64,000 nucleotides of DNA from NCBI GenBank assembly GCA_013339765.2, contig CM023454.1:56687826-56751825 (forward strand), in the 5' to 3' direction. This DNA is from Haemaphysalis longicornis (lineage: Eukaryota > Arthropoda > Arachnida > Ixodida > Ixodidae). A program made the translations under genes and the position numbers. The notes under the pieces were generated by a model. It did not search any database. It saw nothing but the letters and a program-made list of their open reading frames with translations, and was not told the origin of the DNA. The first letter of the stretch is position 1. Each line of letters starts with the position of its first letter. Shown one piece after another: positions 43,155-51,859 of this stretch.

Positions 43155-44050
43155 TTGGTGATGCTAGTGAAGGGTGCTGATGGCATCACAGGGGTTCATG
43201 TCCGGGCTTATGCTGAAGACGTGACCATCCGGACGGAGGCCAACGCCAATCATAAGACTGTTGCCGCCGTTCAGTGCTTGCAACATACTTTGAACACATT
43301 CTCGGCTCTTCTAATGCCCACTTGCAAGGAGGTACCAGCCACAATAAATGCTGTGCGTGGCAAAGCCATAAATCGTGAACGTATTCATTTACGTATAACA
43401 GAGAAACGCCATCCAACCAGCTCCAGACGGTTGGATCCGCCAGCCGAGTGTACTGTTTCACAAAAACAGGATAGCTCAAGAGTGGCCGAGACAGCTCATA
43501 CCACTGTGGCGACGTCTCCTACGCGTAATACGTCGCATCTCTGGAACTTTCGGCGGTGTTTCGCAAGGTACCACTCGATGCCTAGTAAAAAAAGTGCTGT
43601 TATCTAGAGCGGTCTACAGCGCAATGTGTTACGATCTAACGGAGTACCAAATTCACCAGCTTGGGTCTTGTATCGGGAGGCGCTGAGGGCTATTACTTGA
43701 CAGCCCCGTCACACTGGCGTCAAACATCTGCATTGATTTGCTGGTTTGTCCATGCTTGGGTGTACCATCTCTGCAAGCATAGCAGGCACGACCGTCGCTA
43801 CATGATACTGCAGGGAAGCCCCCTGACACGGCACACCGGGGAGCTTCTACTAGATATGCCAGGTGATTGTGAGTGGGCGTGACCTCCCATCCGACTACAC
43901 GGACTGAGTGAGAAGCTTCTGCGATGGTATTTCAGACCCCACAGGATTCTACAACGTTTTGGTCAACTTACCTACGAGGCGGTCCGCGATGCAGATTTCA
44001 GAAAAGCACGACGAAGTGGTCCGCGTGAAACCTTACTACACAAGATGACG
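43155..44050 (+). pseudogene. I/R1-group LINE RT fragment
   Basis: GVHVRAYAEDVTIRTEA (about 43189-43240) is RT motif C with YAED in place of YADD. It is followed by the Leu-rich helix VQCLQHTLNTFSALL and by VRGKAINRERIHLRI (about 43350-43395), a block that in tick LINEs reads Arg-Gly-x-x-x-Asn-Arg-Glu-Arg-Ile-His-Leu-Arg. Past about 43600 the frame breaks up, with weak thumb-like text (HQLG) to around 44050. Upstream it is cut by the minisatellite, so only the C-terminal half of the palm and beyond remain. Confidence 0.55.
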
Positions 44051-45412
44051 GGCTTTCTTGTCGTTTGTTCGAACTGTCTTTTATTTTACCATCGGTTTGT
44101 TGCGCTCTTAGAAAGGCATGTTAAGCAGATTAAAGGCGGGAAACATGCATCGGGTTTGTTTATGTTTTAATTGTATCGACCGGCTGCGCCGGGCGGTGTT
44201 ATCTGGTTGTCCTTAAGCCAGTGTGAAGGCCCTGTTCCGTTGTTTTTTATGCCGCAACCTATATCTCTTTTGATAGAGAGGTCGTTTAGAACTAACGTCA
44301 ACCGACTAAAAAATTCTTGTTTGATCTACAGGGTACTGATAAAATCGACGTTCGAGAAACATTCGCTGCCAAAGACAAAAGCACGCAGAACAGACGCTGC
44401 AGCTTTCGAATCGCCGACGCTTGCTTGCGCACTTAATTTTTTTGACTGCTGTTTCGCCACCTGTGTAATCTTTGAGCTATTAGGGGCGTTCAAGTTTGCT
44501 CCAATAAACTTCTTTCCCTTGAAGACAACTGCGTTGTCTGTGGCCTCGTGACAATATGCAAAAAGCCTCTGATAGCTCCCGTGTATGCTGATTATTTTGA
44601 ACAGCACAATTGTGCGCGACAAAACAGGTGTACAACAACGCGTTTCCCAATGAGAAGGCAAGTTAGAAAGGCAAGAGTTCTCGATAGACAGATAATGCTC
44701 GCGCAGTCGTTAGTTGACGCCACAACCGTTTTGACCACATAAAAAATTACAAGCCAAGAGGATGGCACACAAGGTGCCTACTGCACACGCCTCATACTTG
44801 TATTTGTGGTTTACAAAGAACTCATAAACAATGAACGTTTTTTTCTATCTGCTTTTTTTGACAACTAGTGAACAAACTTTGTTCAACAATGAACGTTTTC
44901 TTGCTATCAGTTTTTTTCGGCAAAGGGTGAACAAATTTTGGTAATGTATGCGGAGCCTTTAGCGCCACGTTAACAACAAAGTGGGAACTAACATTTTTAA
45001 TCACGTGGGCAACCCTGCACGTTTATAGAATGTGTGGAAATGTCTTTTTCAAAAGGATCAGCAGTCGCGTTAAGTTTTGCACGAGCTTGTACAACTTTTA
45101 TTAACTTATCGCTGACACCCATCAATAAACTACAAGAAAAACCAGTGTCTTGTAATCAAGCTACTTGTTTCGCAACGCTAGCAAGTTATGAATATTTGAA
45201 AAAATTTTCTAGGTGAGATCATGTACAGAAAATCGCAATGCCTCTTTTTACTACTTCATAGTCGTTTGACCTGAAATTAAATGTTCGTTAGGCTGAACTC
45301 AAATATTAACATCCCAAAGTGACTAGTTATAAATATCTAAAATGCCGTTAACAAACTGCGGCGGCCTATGTTTCAACGCGTCAGATCTTAAAGACACAGT
45401 CATTCTGCCAAA
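44051..45412. other. No gene recognised; small tandem duplication at 44.83-44.95 kb
   Basis: Two diverged copies of a 58-bp unit begin CAATGAACGTTTT at 44829 and 44887 and include GTGAACAAA. An ORF of 126 codons at 44171-44551 has no recognisable motif. Confidence 0.45.
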
Positions 45413-45417
45413 CACAG
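45413..45417. other. Left copy of target-site duplication (CACAG)
   Basis: CACAG precedes the LTR end TGTGATGTTATGG. An identical CACAG lies at 50902-50906 right after the other LTR. Five bases is normal for Ty3/gypsy integrases. Confidence 0.5.
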
Positions 45418-46093
45418 TGTGATGTTATGGCTGGTTCAGGGCCGTAGTGGGAGCGGCTCACAAGTGACGAGGCAGGTTATCATATTGCAACAACGGAAAT
45501 ATTTATCAGTAAAATAAGAAGATAGGAAGGAAGGTGAAAGAAAATAAAGAAAGATGTCGCGAAGTCCGGCGTAGCACGCGAACACCATCTTGCACAAAAA
45601 CAGTCCGAGTCCAAGCCAGCGGGAAATTTGACAAGGGGCCTCACAGTTTTCGCGGCGGCGGGAGTGGCGGCGAGTCCAAGCTCTGGTCGAAGGCGACTAC
45701 CACTAGCGGTCGTTTTCTTTGACACGGAATGTCCCCGGCATCCGCGAACAGTCACGGCGCAATGACGACTTGGTGAGGAAGCTGGTCGGGGAGAACACGG
45801 GCCGTGCTTGACGTAGCGCTCCCGCAGTCTGGGCGACTGTCACTGGAGCGCAGGGTCTTCTCAAGACTGCCGCTGTTCCGCCAGGCTACCTCGGGGTAGA
45901 CAATCCGCTCGTTCCCTCGATCGCTTCTCGATCCTTCTCGAACCCCAGCCTCGTTCCTCTTTTTTTTCGCCTGCCTTGTCTCGAGCCCATCTTGGATCTT
46001 CGCTTCTTTCTCTTGAATCCGCCAGTCGCGTTCTTGCTGCGTCTTTTCAGCGCGATTTCTTCTTGTGTTTTGCGCTCGGTGAACTTCATGACA
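45418..46093 (-). repeat. 3' LTR of the Gmr1-like element
   Basis: On the minus strand it begins TGTCATGAAG (46093 leftward) and ends in ...CCATAACATCACA. 676 bp. Similar along its whole length to 50202-50901, with a ~23-bp gap relative to that copy at about 45870. Confidence 0.8.
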
Positions 46094-46106
46094 TCACCCC
46101 CCACCC
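46094..46106 (-). other. Polypurine tract of the Gmr1-like element
   Basis: The minus strand reads GGGTGGGGGGTGA immediately before the 3' LTR start, which fixes the element's orientation. Confidence 0.75.
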
Positions 46107-46204
46107 GAACAAGAAAGTTGCCGAGAAAAAACACGTGCACTTTCGCAACTTCTCGAGGGGAAAAAATTACCGATGATATCAAAATGCAAACGGCAAATTG
46201 GCCC

Positions 46205-46640
46205 GCAAAGAAAAAGAAATGCTACAGCCCAGACGCGGCTCATAATATCGGCGCCTACATTCTCGCATCCTTTGATGTAGTGGACCGTGAAGGAATACTC
46301 CTGTAATATGGGTTCTATCTAAGCACCCGGTTGTTCATGTGCTTGGCAGTCTGTAGTTACTGCAGGGGCTGGTGGTCCGTTTTCAGTATGAATTCTTTTT
46401 CATATAGGTAAATATTGTATTTTCGGCCGGCCACACACAAGCGCTAAGTATTCGCGCTCAACCGTTGAGTAACGTCTTTCTCGTGGAGAAAGCATTCGGC
46501 TGGCGTAAGAAACTGGGTTCAGCTGGCCGTTCTATTCCTGTAGCTATTCTGCACGAAGGCACTTGTCTGAGGCTTCTGTCCAAAGAACAAACTGTTCGGA
46601 CGTGTCTGCTGCATCTTTGAATGTAACGATGTGATCCGGC
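46205..46640 (-). pseudogene. RNase H domain of the Gmr1-like element
   Basis: On the minus strand, across frames: FVLWTEASDKC (about 46565-46600), NPVSYASRMLSPRERRYS and TVEREYLALVCG (about 46430-46520), and near the end EYSFTVHYIKGCENVGADIM (about 46225-46290). These are the Asp/Ala-Ser, Tyr-Ser-x-x-Glu-x-Glu and final Asp blocks of Ty3/gypsy RNase H. The first catalytic Asp position appears as Glu (TEAS), and stops interrupt the frame. It would degrade the RNA template. It directly follows the RT, as in all LTR elements. Confidence 0.65.
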
Positions 46641-47221
46641 CACGTTTCTGTTGCGACCACGACTTCATCAAAGTAGTGACTGGCGTTTGCCACGCCTTTG
46701 AAGACTCTCCGCAGCAGTCAAGCGTAGACGGCTGGGGCGGTCTTGACGCCGAAAGGCATGTACTTGAACTGGTACAGTTCCGACTTGGTTGAAAACGCAG
46801 TCTTTTTCCGACTGTGAGGTGCCATGGGTACCTTCCAGTAACCTTTAGTAAAGTCGAATTTGGAGAAAAACTTCTTAAGCCCTACGCGAGCTAGGGGGAC
46901 GCCAATTCGAGGTATCGGTTTGCTGTCCAAAACCAGTAGTTTGTTCTGCTCCTTTTCATCCACACAAGGACGGATGGTGTTGTCCGGTTTCTTTACAGGA
47001 AGACGTGGTGCGTTGTATGGAGACTGTGATCTCTCGATCACTCCCAAGCGAAGCATGTCTTGCACCTCTGCTTCAATGACCTCCTCTAAAGCAAATGGTA
47101 GGGGGTACTGCAGTACGTGAACGGGCATGGTGCTTGTCAATTCCAATCGGCATTCTACCAGATCGGTCTTGCCTGGCAAACCTCTGAAGATCTCTTGATA
47201 GTCTTCACATAGTTGTTGCAC
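46641..47221 (-). pseudogene. Reverse transcriptase of the Gmr1-like element, catalytic motif altered
   Basis: The minus-strand frame from 47221 reads FRGLPGKTDLVECRLELT, MLRLGVIERSQSPYNAP, FSKFDFTKGYWKVP and FKYMPFGVKTAPAVYA, and stops near 46718. The DFTKGYW Asp is motif A. Beyond the stop the frame continues with SHYFDEVVVATETWPDH. YFDE (46664-46675) stands where YxDD should be, so the second catalytic Asp is Glu. The connector before it (IFRGLPGKT) is typical of these elements. The position after integrase, not before, is the key anomaly. Confidence 0.82.
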
Positions 47222-47379
47222 CTCCTGAGTTTGCGATGGCGATAGGCTGGTTGAAATGCACCGTCCTTGAACGATGGCTGCAGTTGAAGTTGGGGAAAGG
47301 GTATTGCTTCGCCTTCAATGCCATCTTCTATCGTGTTGACGGCCGCTATGCTCCAAGATGCCGACTGTCGTTCTTCGTA

Positions 47380-47487
47380 TTTCTTGAGCATGTTTACGTG
47401 GAAGAGGGTGGTCTTTTTGCCCAAGTCGACTTCGTAGTCGAGATCGTCGCGCTTGCCATCTACCGTGAATGGACCCTTCCAGTGCAT
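47380..47487 (-). pseudogene. Integrase C-terminal GPF module
   Basis: MHWKGPFTVDGKRDD followed by DYEVDLGKKTTLFHVNMLKK (47487 leftward) is the GPY/F module that ends many Ty3/gypsy integrases. Here it is followed by about 150 bases of spacer and then the RT, showing that integrase ends upstream of RT. Its frame differs from that of the integrase core. Confidence 0.7.
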
Positions 47488-47699
47488 CGTGAGTTTTTGG
47501 ACTCACTTGGAAGGAGAACGAGGATGCGATCTCCAGGTTGAAGCTGTCGGGACACAGCCTTCTGGTCATAGTATTGCTTTTGCGTCATCTTCGCCTTCTG
47601 GAGCTGCACTTGGGCAGCTTTGAACGATTCTTCTAGCCTGTGTCGTAGCTCGACGAGGTATGCCGCCCCAGTTCATATTTCTTTCAAGACTGTCATAGG

Positions 47700-48560
47700 T
47701 ACCCGACATGTCAGCCATATAACAGCTCGAACGGCGAGAATCTGAGACTGGTTTGGGGTACTTCTCGGTACGCAAAAAGCAACACTGCCAAGTAACGGTC
47801 CCAGCATCTTGGTTTTTCTTGGCACATCCGTCTGAGCAGCGTGTTCAGCGTGCCGTTGTACCTTTGTACCAGTCCATTGCTCATGGCATGATAAGGTGTC
47901 GCATGGAAGGTCTTGATGGACAAACGTCGGTGGACTTCTTGCATGAGCCCTGAGGTGAAGCTTGCCCCTCGGTCTGTAACTATTTCTTTTGGAATTTCCA
48001 CTCTGAAACATATCCAAAAGACCTTCTGCGACGTTGACGCCGTCGATGCTCGGCAGCACGACGGCTTCGGCATAGCGCGTCGCGAAATGAATGATACTTA
48101 GGATAAATTTGTTTCTTTTCCCGGAAGCAGGTTTAATAGGATCGATTAGATCGACTGCTACTCTTCGGAACGGAATGTTGATGAGAGGCATGATTCCTAA
48201 CGGTACAACGCCTACCCTTCCTTTCGGTGCAATTCTTTGGCAGATGTCACAGGACTTTACAAATCGCTTCACGACGGCATGCATGCTCGGAAAGTAAAAT
48301 TCGTCAAGGATCCTGTCAGTGGTTTTGCGGATGCCTTGGTTTCTGGCCATGATGCCTTCGTGTGCCATCTGCAGCACCGCGTTCCTCAAATGTTTTGGTA
48401 CCACCACCTGCTGGAAGGACCGTCCAGACGAAAGGTGATACTGGCGGTAGAGCAATCCCCTATCTACGAAGTATTTGTAGTGGTTGCCACTCCTGGATAT
48501 TCTACCCCGCTTCTGAAAACAATCTTTTAAGCTGTCATCTTGCGCCTGTTTTTTCTTGAA
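47700..48560 (-). pseudogene. Integrase of the Gmr1-like element, catalytic Glu replaced
   Basis: The minus-strand frame from 48647 gives the zinc region HEGIMARNQGIRKTTDRILD with EFYFPSM and CDICQRIAPKG (the second zinc His appears as Asn), then VAVDLIDPI with the first catalytic Asp. A frame change near 48010-48040 leads to EIVTDRGASF with the second Asp and AMSNGLVQRYNGTL, where the Glu of the D-D35-E triad is Gln (codon 47864-47866). The frame runs to about 47711 (FAYREVPQTS, FSPFELLYG). It would join cDNA ends to the target but is dead as it stands. Confidence 0.85.
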
Positions 48561-48779
48561 TTGATCTCTCGTGACCTCCACGTTGGTAAAGCTACCTGTG
48601 GGCAGCCTGCTGGTTTCTGCGATCACCACGAGCTTCTTAGTGTCCATCTCAGTATCAGAGCAGCTCGAGCTTTGAGCTGGTTCTTGACGGTTTTCTATGG
48701 TTGTCTTGTCCTCATCAGCGTGTGGATGCCAATTCCAGTCAGTTGTTGGGTGGTCTGAATCCTGGTATGTTCCCTAGTA

Positions 48780-49016
48780 CTAAATCGTACATGGGATCCT
48801 GAATGCCTTTAACCAGGAGCATCCCTTAAAAGTAGGGCGTGTGGACCTTGACGTACGTTTCCTGGAGTACTGCGCAGTTTTGTCCACCAACAAAAAACTG
48901 GAAGCGTGGCCCGTCAGAGAAGAGTCTGTTAGAAGATCACGGCGCACGATTGCGGTATTACTGCGGGGGTCTCGTAGCACCGATATCGGCTTCCCGTGCA
49001 TTTCCCCAGTCACCAC
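48780..49016 (-). pseudogene. Aspartic protease of the Gmr1-like element, active site lost
   Basis: The frame opens MVTGEMHGKPISVLRDPRSN and continues TAIVRRDLLT. In this family the catalytic triplet is Asp-Thr-Gly at this place; here it is Asp-Pro-Arg (48963-48971). The downstream IVRRDL and the hydrophobic LLVDKTAQY strand are kept. Located between the gag zinc knuckle (about 49148-49201) and integrase. Confidence 0.65.
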
Positions 49017-49147
49017 AGGTAGGTTTTAAACCAGGAACTGGATCTTTGAACCGCTCTTTTCGAGCTGTTCGGTGGTCCTCTCCTGTAGACGTCGGCGTTT
49101 TGCTACGGTGCAAGCCGAAAACTGTTTTGAGTCGCCCCCCTTGCCTC

Positions 49148-50106
49148 TGCAGTTCTCGGTTCTATGGCCATCTTTTCCGCACTTGCCGGAGCTACAATAC
49201 TGTCCTGGGATTCGACAGTCACTAGCACGGGGGCCGATTTCGCCGCTGATTAAGAAACCTTGGGTATTCCCTAATTTTGGGGCCTGATATGCACTCTAGT
49301 CTCCTCTCGGTTCGCCTCGGGCCTTGCCCACGTTTTTGAAGGCCTGTGCTTTCATGAAATGGTCGCAAGCTTCTGCTATCTCCTAAGTTGTCTTGCAGTT
49401 TCTTTTCCTTGATAAAGACTGCTAGGTGCGTGTGACAGCACTTCATGTACTGTTGACCGATCATCTTGTCCCGTACTTCATCGAAAGTTTTCGCCACGTC
49501 GGACGTATTTAGCCACCTGTCAAAATAGCCAGCAAGGCAGGAAATGAACTGTACGCCGCTTTCCCCATCTTCGGCTATCCCGTGCCTGTACTTTTCGTTG
49601 TACCCCTGCGAAGTGAAGTGGAATCGTGGAAGCAAGGAGAGTTCAATTTTTCGTAATCTAGGGAGTCGTCTGGGGTCATTTTCCTTATCACCGTCACCAC
49701 TTCACCCGCGAGTCACATGCTCAGACTTACTGCCCATTCAATTTGAGGCCACTTCTGCGAAAGCGGGTTTTTTTCGAAACTGATAAGGTAGGCATCGAGA
49801 TCATCTCTCGTGTCCTCCAATGGCGGAAAAAACTTGTGAGGACTGGTATCCGTTGCATGTCCAGAGACTGCGGCCTCAGGTACTGAGCGATCACCTTGAG
49901 CTATGTCTCGCAAGCTCTTGCAAGCGGATCTTCATCTCTAACGTCTTCTGCTCCCGCTCAAATGGTTCCTTCGCGCGTTCTGCAGCTTCTTTCGTGGCCT
50001 CACGCTCTGCAAGCCGTTTTTCCCTTACTCGAGCCGGCTCAGACTTCACCCATTCCCGAAGCTCCGCGTCCCTGAATCCCAATTCCTTTCCTAGAGTGAT
50101 AGTCAT
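49148..50106 (-). pseudogene. gag of the Gmr1-like element (coiled coil, capsid, zinc knuckle), frameshifted
   Basis: An ATG at 50106 opens MTITLGKELGFRDAELREWV, then an Arg/Glu-rich coiled coil (EREATKEAAERAKEPFERE). In other frames the capsid follows: HKFFPPLEDTRDDLDAYLIS and QKWPQIEWAVSLS, then YNEKYRHGIAEDGESGVQFI, FDRWLNTSDV and VFIKEKKLQ. A zinc knuckle, KCGKDGHRTENC, lies at about 49148-49190; the first Cys of the CCHC is displaced. This SCAN-like capsid and N-terminal coiled coil are typical of the Gmr1-like and related gags. At least three frame breaks. Confidence 0.72.
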
Positions 50107-50183
50107 TTCGAGGTCCGTGCTGCCACTTCCCTCGTGAATTTCACTAGGTTCTACGTCCTGCTCTTCAAGATGTTAAGAAGAGT

Positions 50184-50201
50184 CCTGTCGCGGACGCCAC
50201 T
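50184..50201 (-). other. Putative primer-binding site of the Gmr1-like element
   Basis: Next to the 5' LTR the minus strand reads AGTGGCGTCCGCGACAGG, with TGG two bases in, complementary to a tRNA CCA end. Confidence 0.5.
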
Positions 50202-50901
50202 TCTGGTGTTATGGCAGGTTCAGGGCCGCAGTGGGAGCGGCTCACAAGTGACGAGGCAGGTTACCATATTGCAACAACGAAAATATTTATCAATAAAATA
50301 AAACGATAGGGAGGGAAAGTGAAACAAAATAAATAGAGATGTCGCGAAGTCCAACGTTGCACGCGAACACCCTCTCGCACAAGAACAGTCAGAGTGCAAG
50401 CCCGCGGAAAATTTCACAAGAGCCTCACAGTTTTGGCGGTGGCGGGTTCGGCGGTGAGTCGAAGCTCCGGTCGAAGGCGACTACCACTGGCAGTCTTTGT
50501 CGTTGACGCGGCGTGGCCCCGGCATCCGAGAACAGTCACGGCGCCATGATGACTTGGCGAGGAAGCTGGTCGGCGGGAACATGGGCCCTGCTTGGGGTAG
50601 AGCTCCCGCTGTCCGGGTGACTGCCGCTGAAGCGCAGGGTCTTCTCAGGGTCGGCGTACCCGCAGTCCGGGCGACTGCCGGTGGTCAGCCAGGCTACCTC
50701 GTGGAAGACAATCCGCTCATTCCTTCGATCGCTTCTCGAACTTTCTCGAACCCCGAGCCTCGTTCCTCACCTTTCGCGTCTTGTCTCGCGCCCATCTCGG
50801 ATCTTCGCTTCTTTCTCTTCAATCCGCCAGTCACGTGCTTGCTGCGTCATTTCCACGCGATTTGTTTTTGTGTTTTCCGCGCTCGGAGGCACTTCATGAC
50901 A
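50202..50901 (-). repeat. 5' LTR of the Gmr1-like element
   Basis: 700 bp. The minus strand begins TGTCATGAAG and ends ...CCATAACACCAGA, the last bases having drifted from the CA of the other copy. Right flank CACAG (50902-50906) matches the left flank. Confidence 0.8.
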
Positions 50902-50906
50902 CACAG

Positions 50907-51859
50907 CTAACGCCCTATCGAACGCTTCAGGCAGTAAAATGGGTTCTTCTTCAACCAGAACCAAATAGTCGTCTATGTATCAGAAGATGCGCTTTACGGA
51001 TACACTTAGACATCTTTCCCTATAACGACCCATTTTTGATAATATTTCACATAAAACAGGTGACACGCACGAGCCACGTGCGTGGCTCGAGCGTGGCACC
51101 CGTAGCAACCTTGACACTGACAGAACCGCAACTGAGATAACAGGATATTTCGCGAGTTACAAAGGTAACAGGAGTGTATAGAACCAGCAAGGAAGTCGGC
51201 GAATTTTTTTGAACAATTTTTCTCCCACGCTTCCTGCCAAAAGGAATTTAGCAACGACTAAAATCAAGTTTCTCAATCAAAGTACTTCTCTGCTACTGGA
51301 GTCACTACATTCAAAGCTATGCCTGTGCCCAGGTTAGCGTTTCAGCTTTCCTTCAACAGCGTTTAGAATATAAAAGATAGCTAGGACAATCTCCGGCTGG
51401 AGAAAGACATTAAGAAGAATGTGTCATCTATCTGTCCGCTGGCTACGTGTCTTGTAGAAATAGGTTTGAGACAGGTTGTCGCAGATCACGAAAGTGCTTT
51501 TTTTTCATTTTTGACGAGGGTATGTGCACTGAAAACGCTGTAAGGTAATAGACAAAAATTTCAAGGCTGTCTCTGTAAATCTAAGGTAGGTGAAAAATAC
51601 GGCAGTGGGTCATTTGCAGAACCTTAATCTTGAGAGGCCAGACTCCTCTGTTGCCATGACCCAATGTTTGGAACGCGCCCCGTTCTTCACTATCAAAATC
51701 CTTTACCTAATTTGCTTTTTCGTACAATAATTACGGAACAAGATTCATGGCACACGATTGTTTCCCGATTTTTACACAGGCACCTATAGCATCTGCGGAT
51801 CCACGACCCTTCCAGAGCTGAAACTTCTGGTGCAGTAGTTAAATTCCTACAAGAAAGTA
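50907..51859. other. No gene recognised
   Basis: May include decayed N-terminal PLE sequence toward its right end, but I cannot align any block before the motif A text at 51880. Short ORFs only. Confidence 0.35.

Larger units (their letters stand above)
45418..50901 (-). mobile_element. Ty3/gypsy-type LTR retrotransposon with integrase before RT (Gmr1-like)
   Basis: A 5.48-kb minus-strand element. LTRs lie at 50202-50901 (5') and 45418-46093 (3'). Reading leftward from the 5' LTR: primer site, gag with a SCAN/capsid-like region and zinc knuckle, protease, integrase with a GPF module, reverse transcriptase, RNase H, polypurine tract, 3' LTR. Integrase lies upstream of RT, as in Ty1/copia, although each domain is of Ty3/gypsy type. 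This order is established for the Gmr1-like group. All enzymes carry inactivating changes. LTR copies differ at many sites and by ~24 bp in length, so the insertion is old. Flanked by CACAG on both sides. Confidence 0.85.

Noticed and set aside
42563..43189. 208-codon minus-strand ORF as a gene
   Set aside because: It coincides with a degenerate ~61-bp minisatellite; openness is explained by a stop-free unit.
45886..46182. Very basic (Lys/Arg-rich) minus-strand ORF
   Set aside because: It lies inside the 3' LTR and polypurine tract of the Gmr1-like element, and the other LTR does not keep the frame.
48839..49225. 128-codon plus-strand ORF
   Set aside because: Antisense shadow of the protease and zinc-knuckle region of the Gmr1-like element, which has clear motifs on the minus strand.
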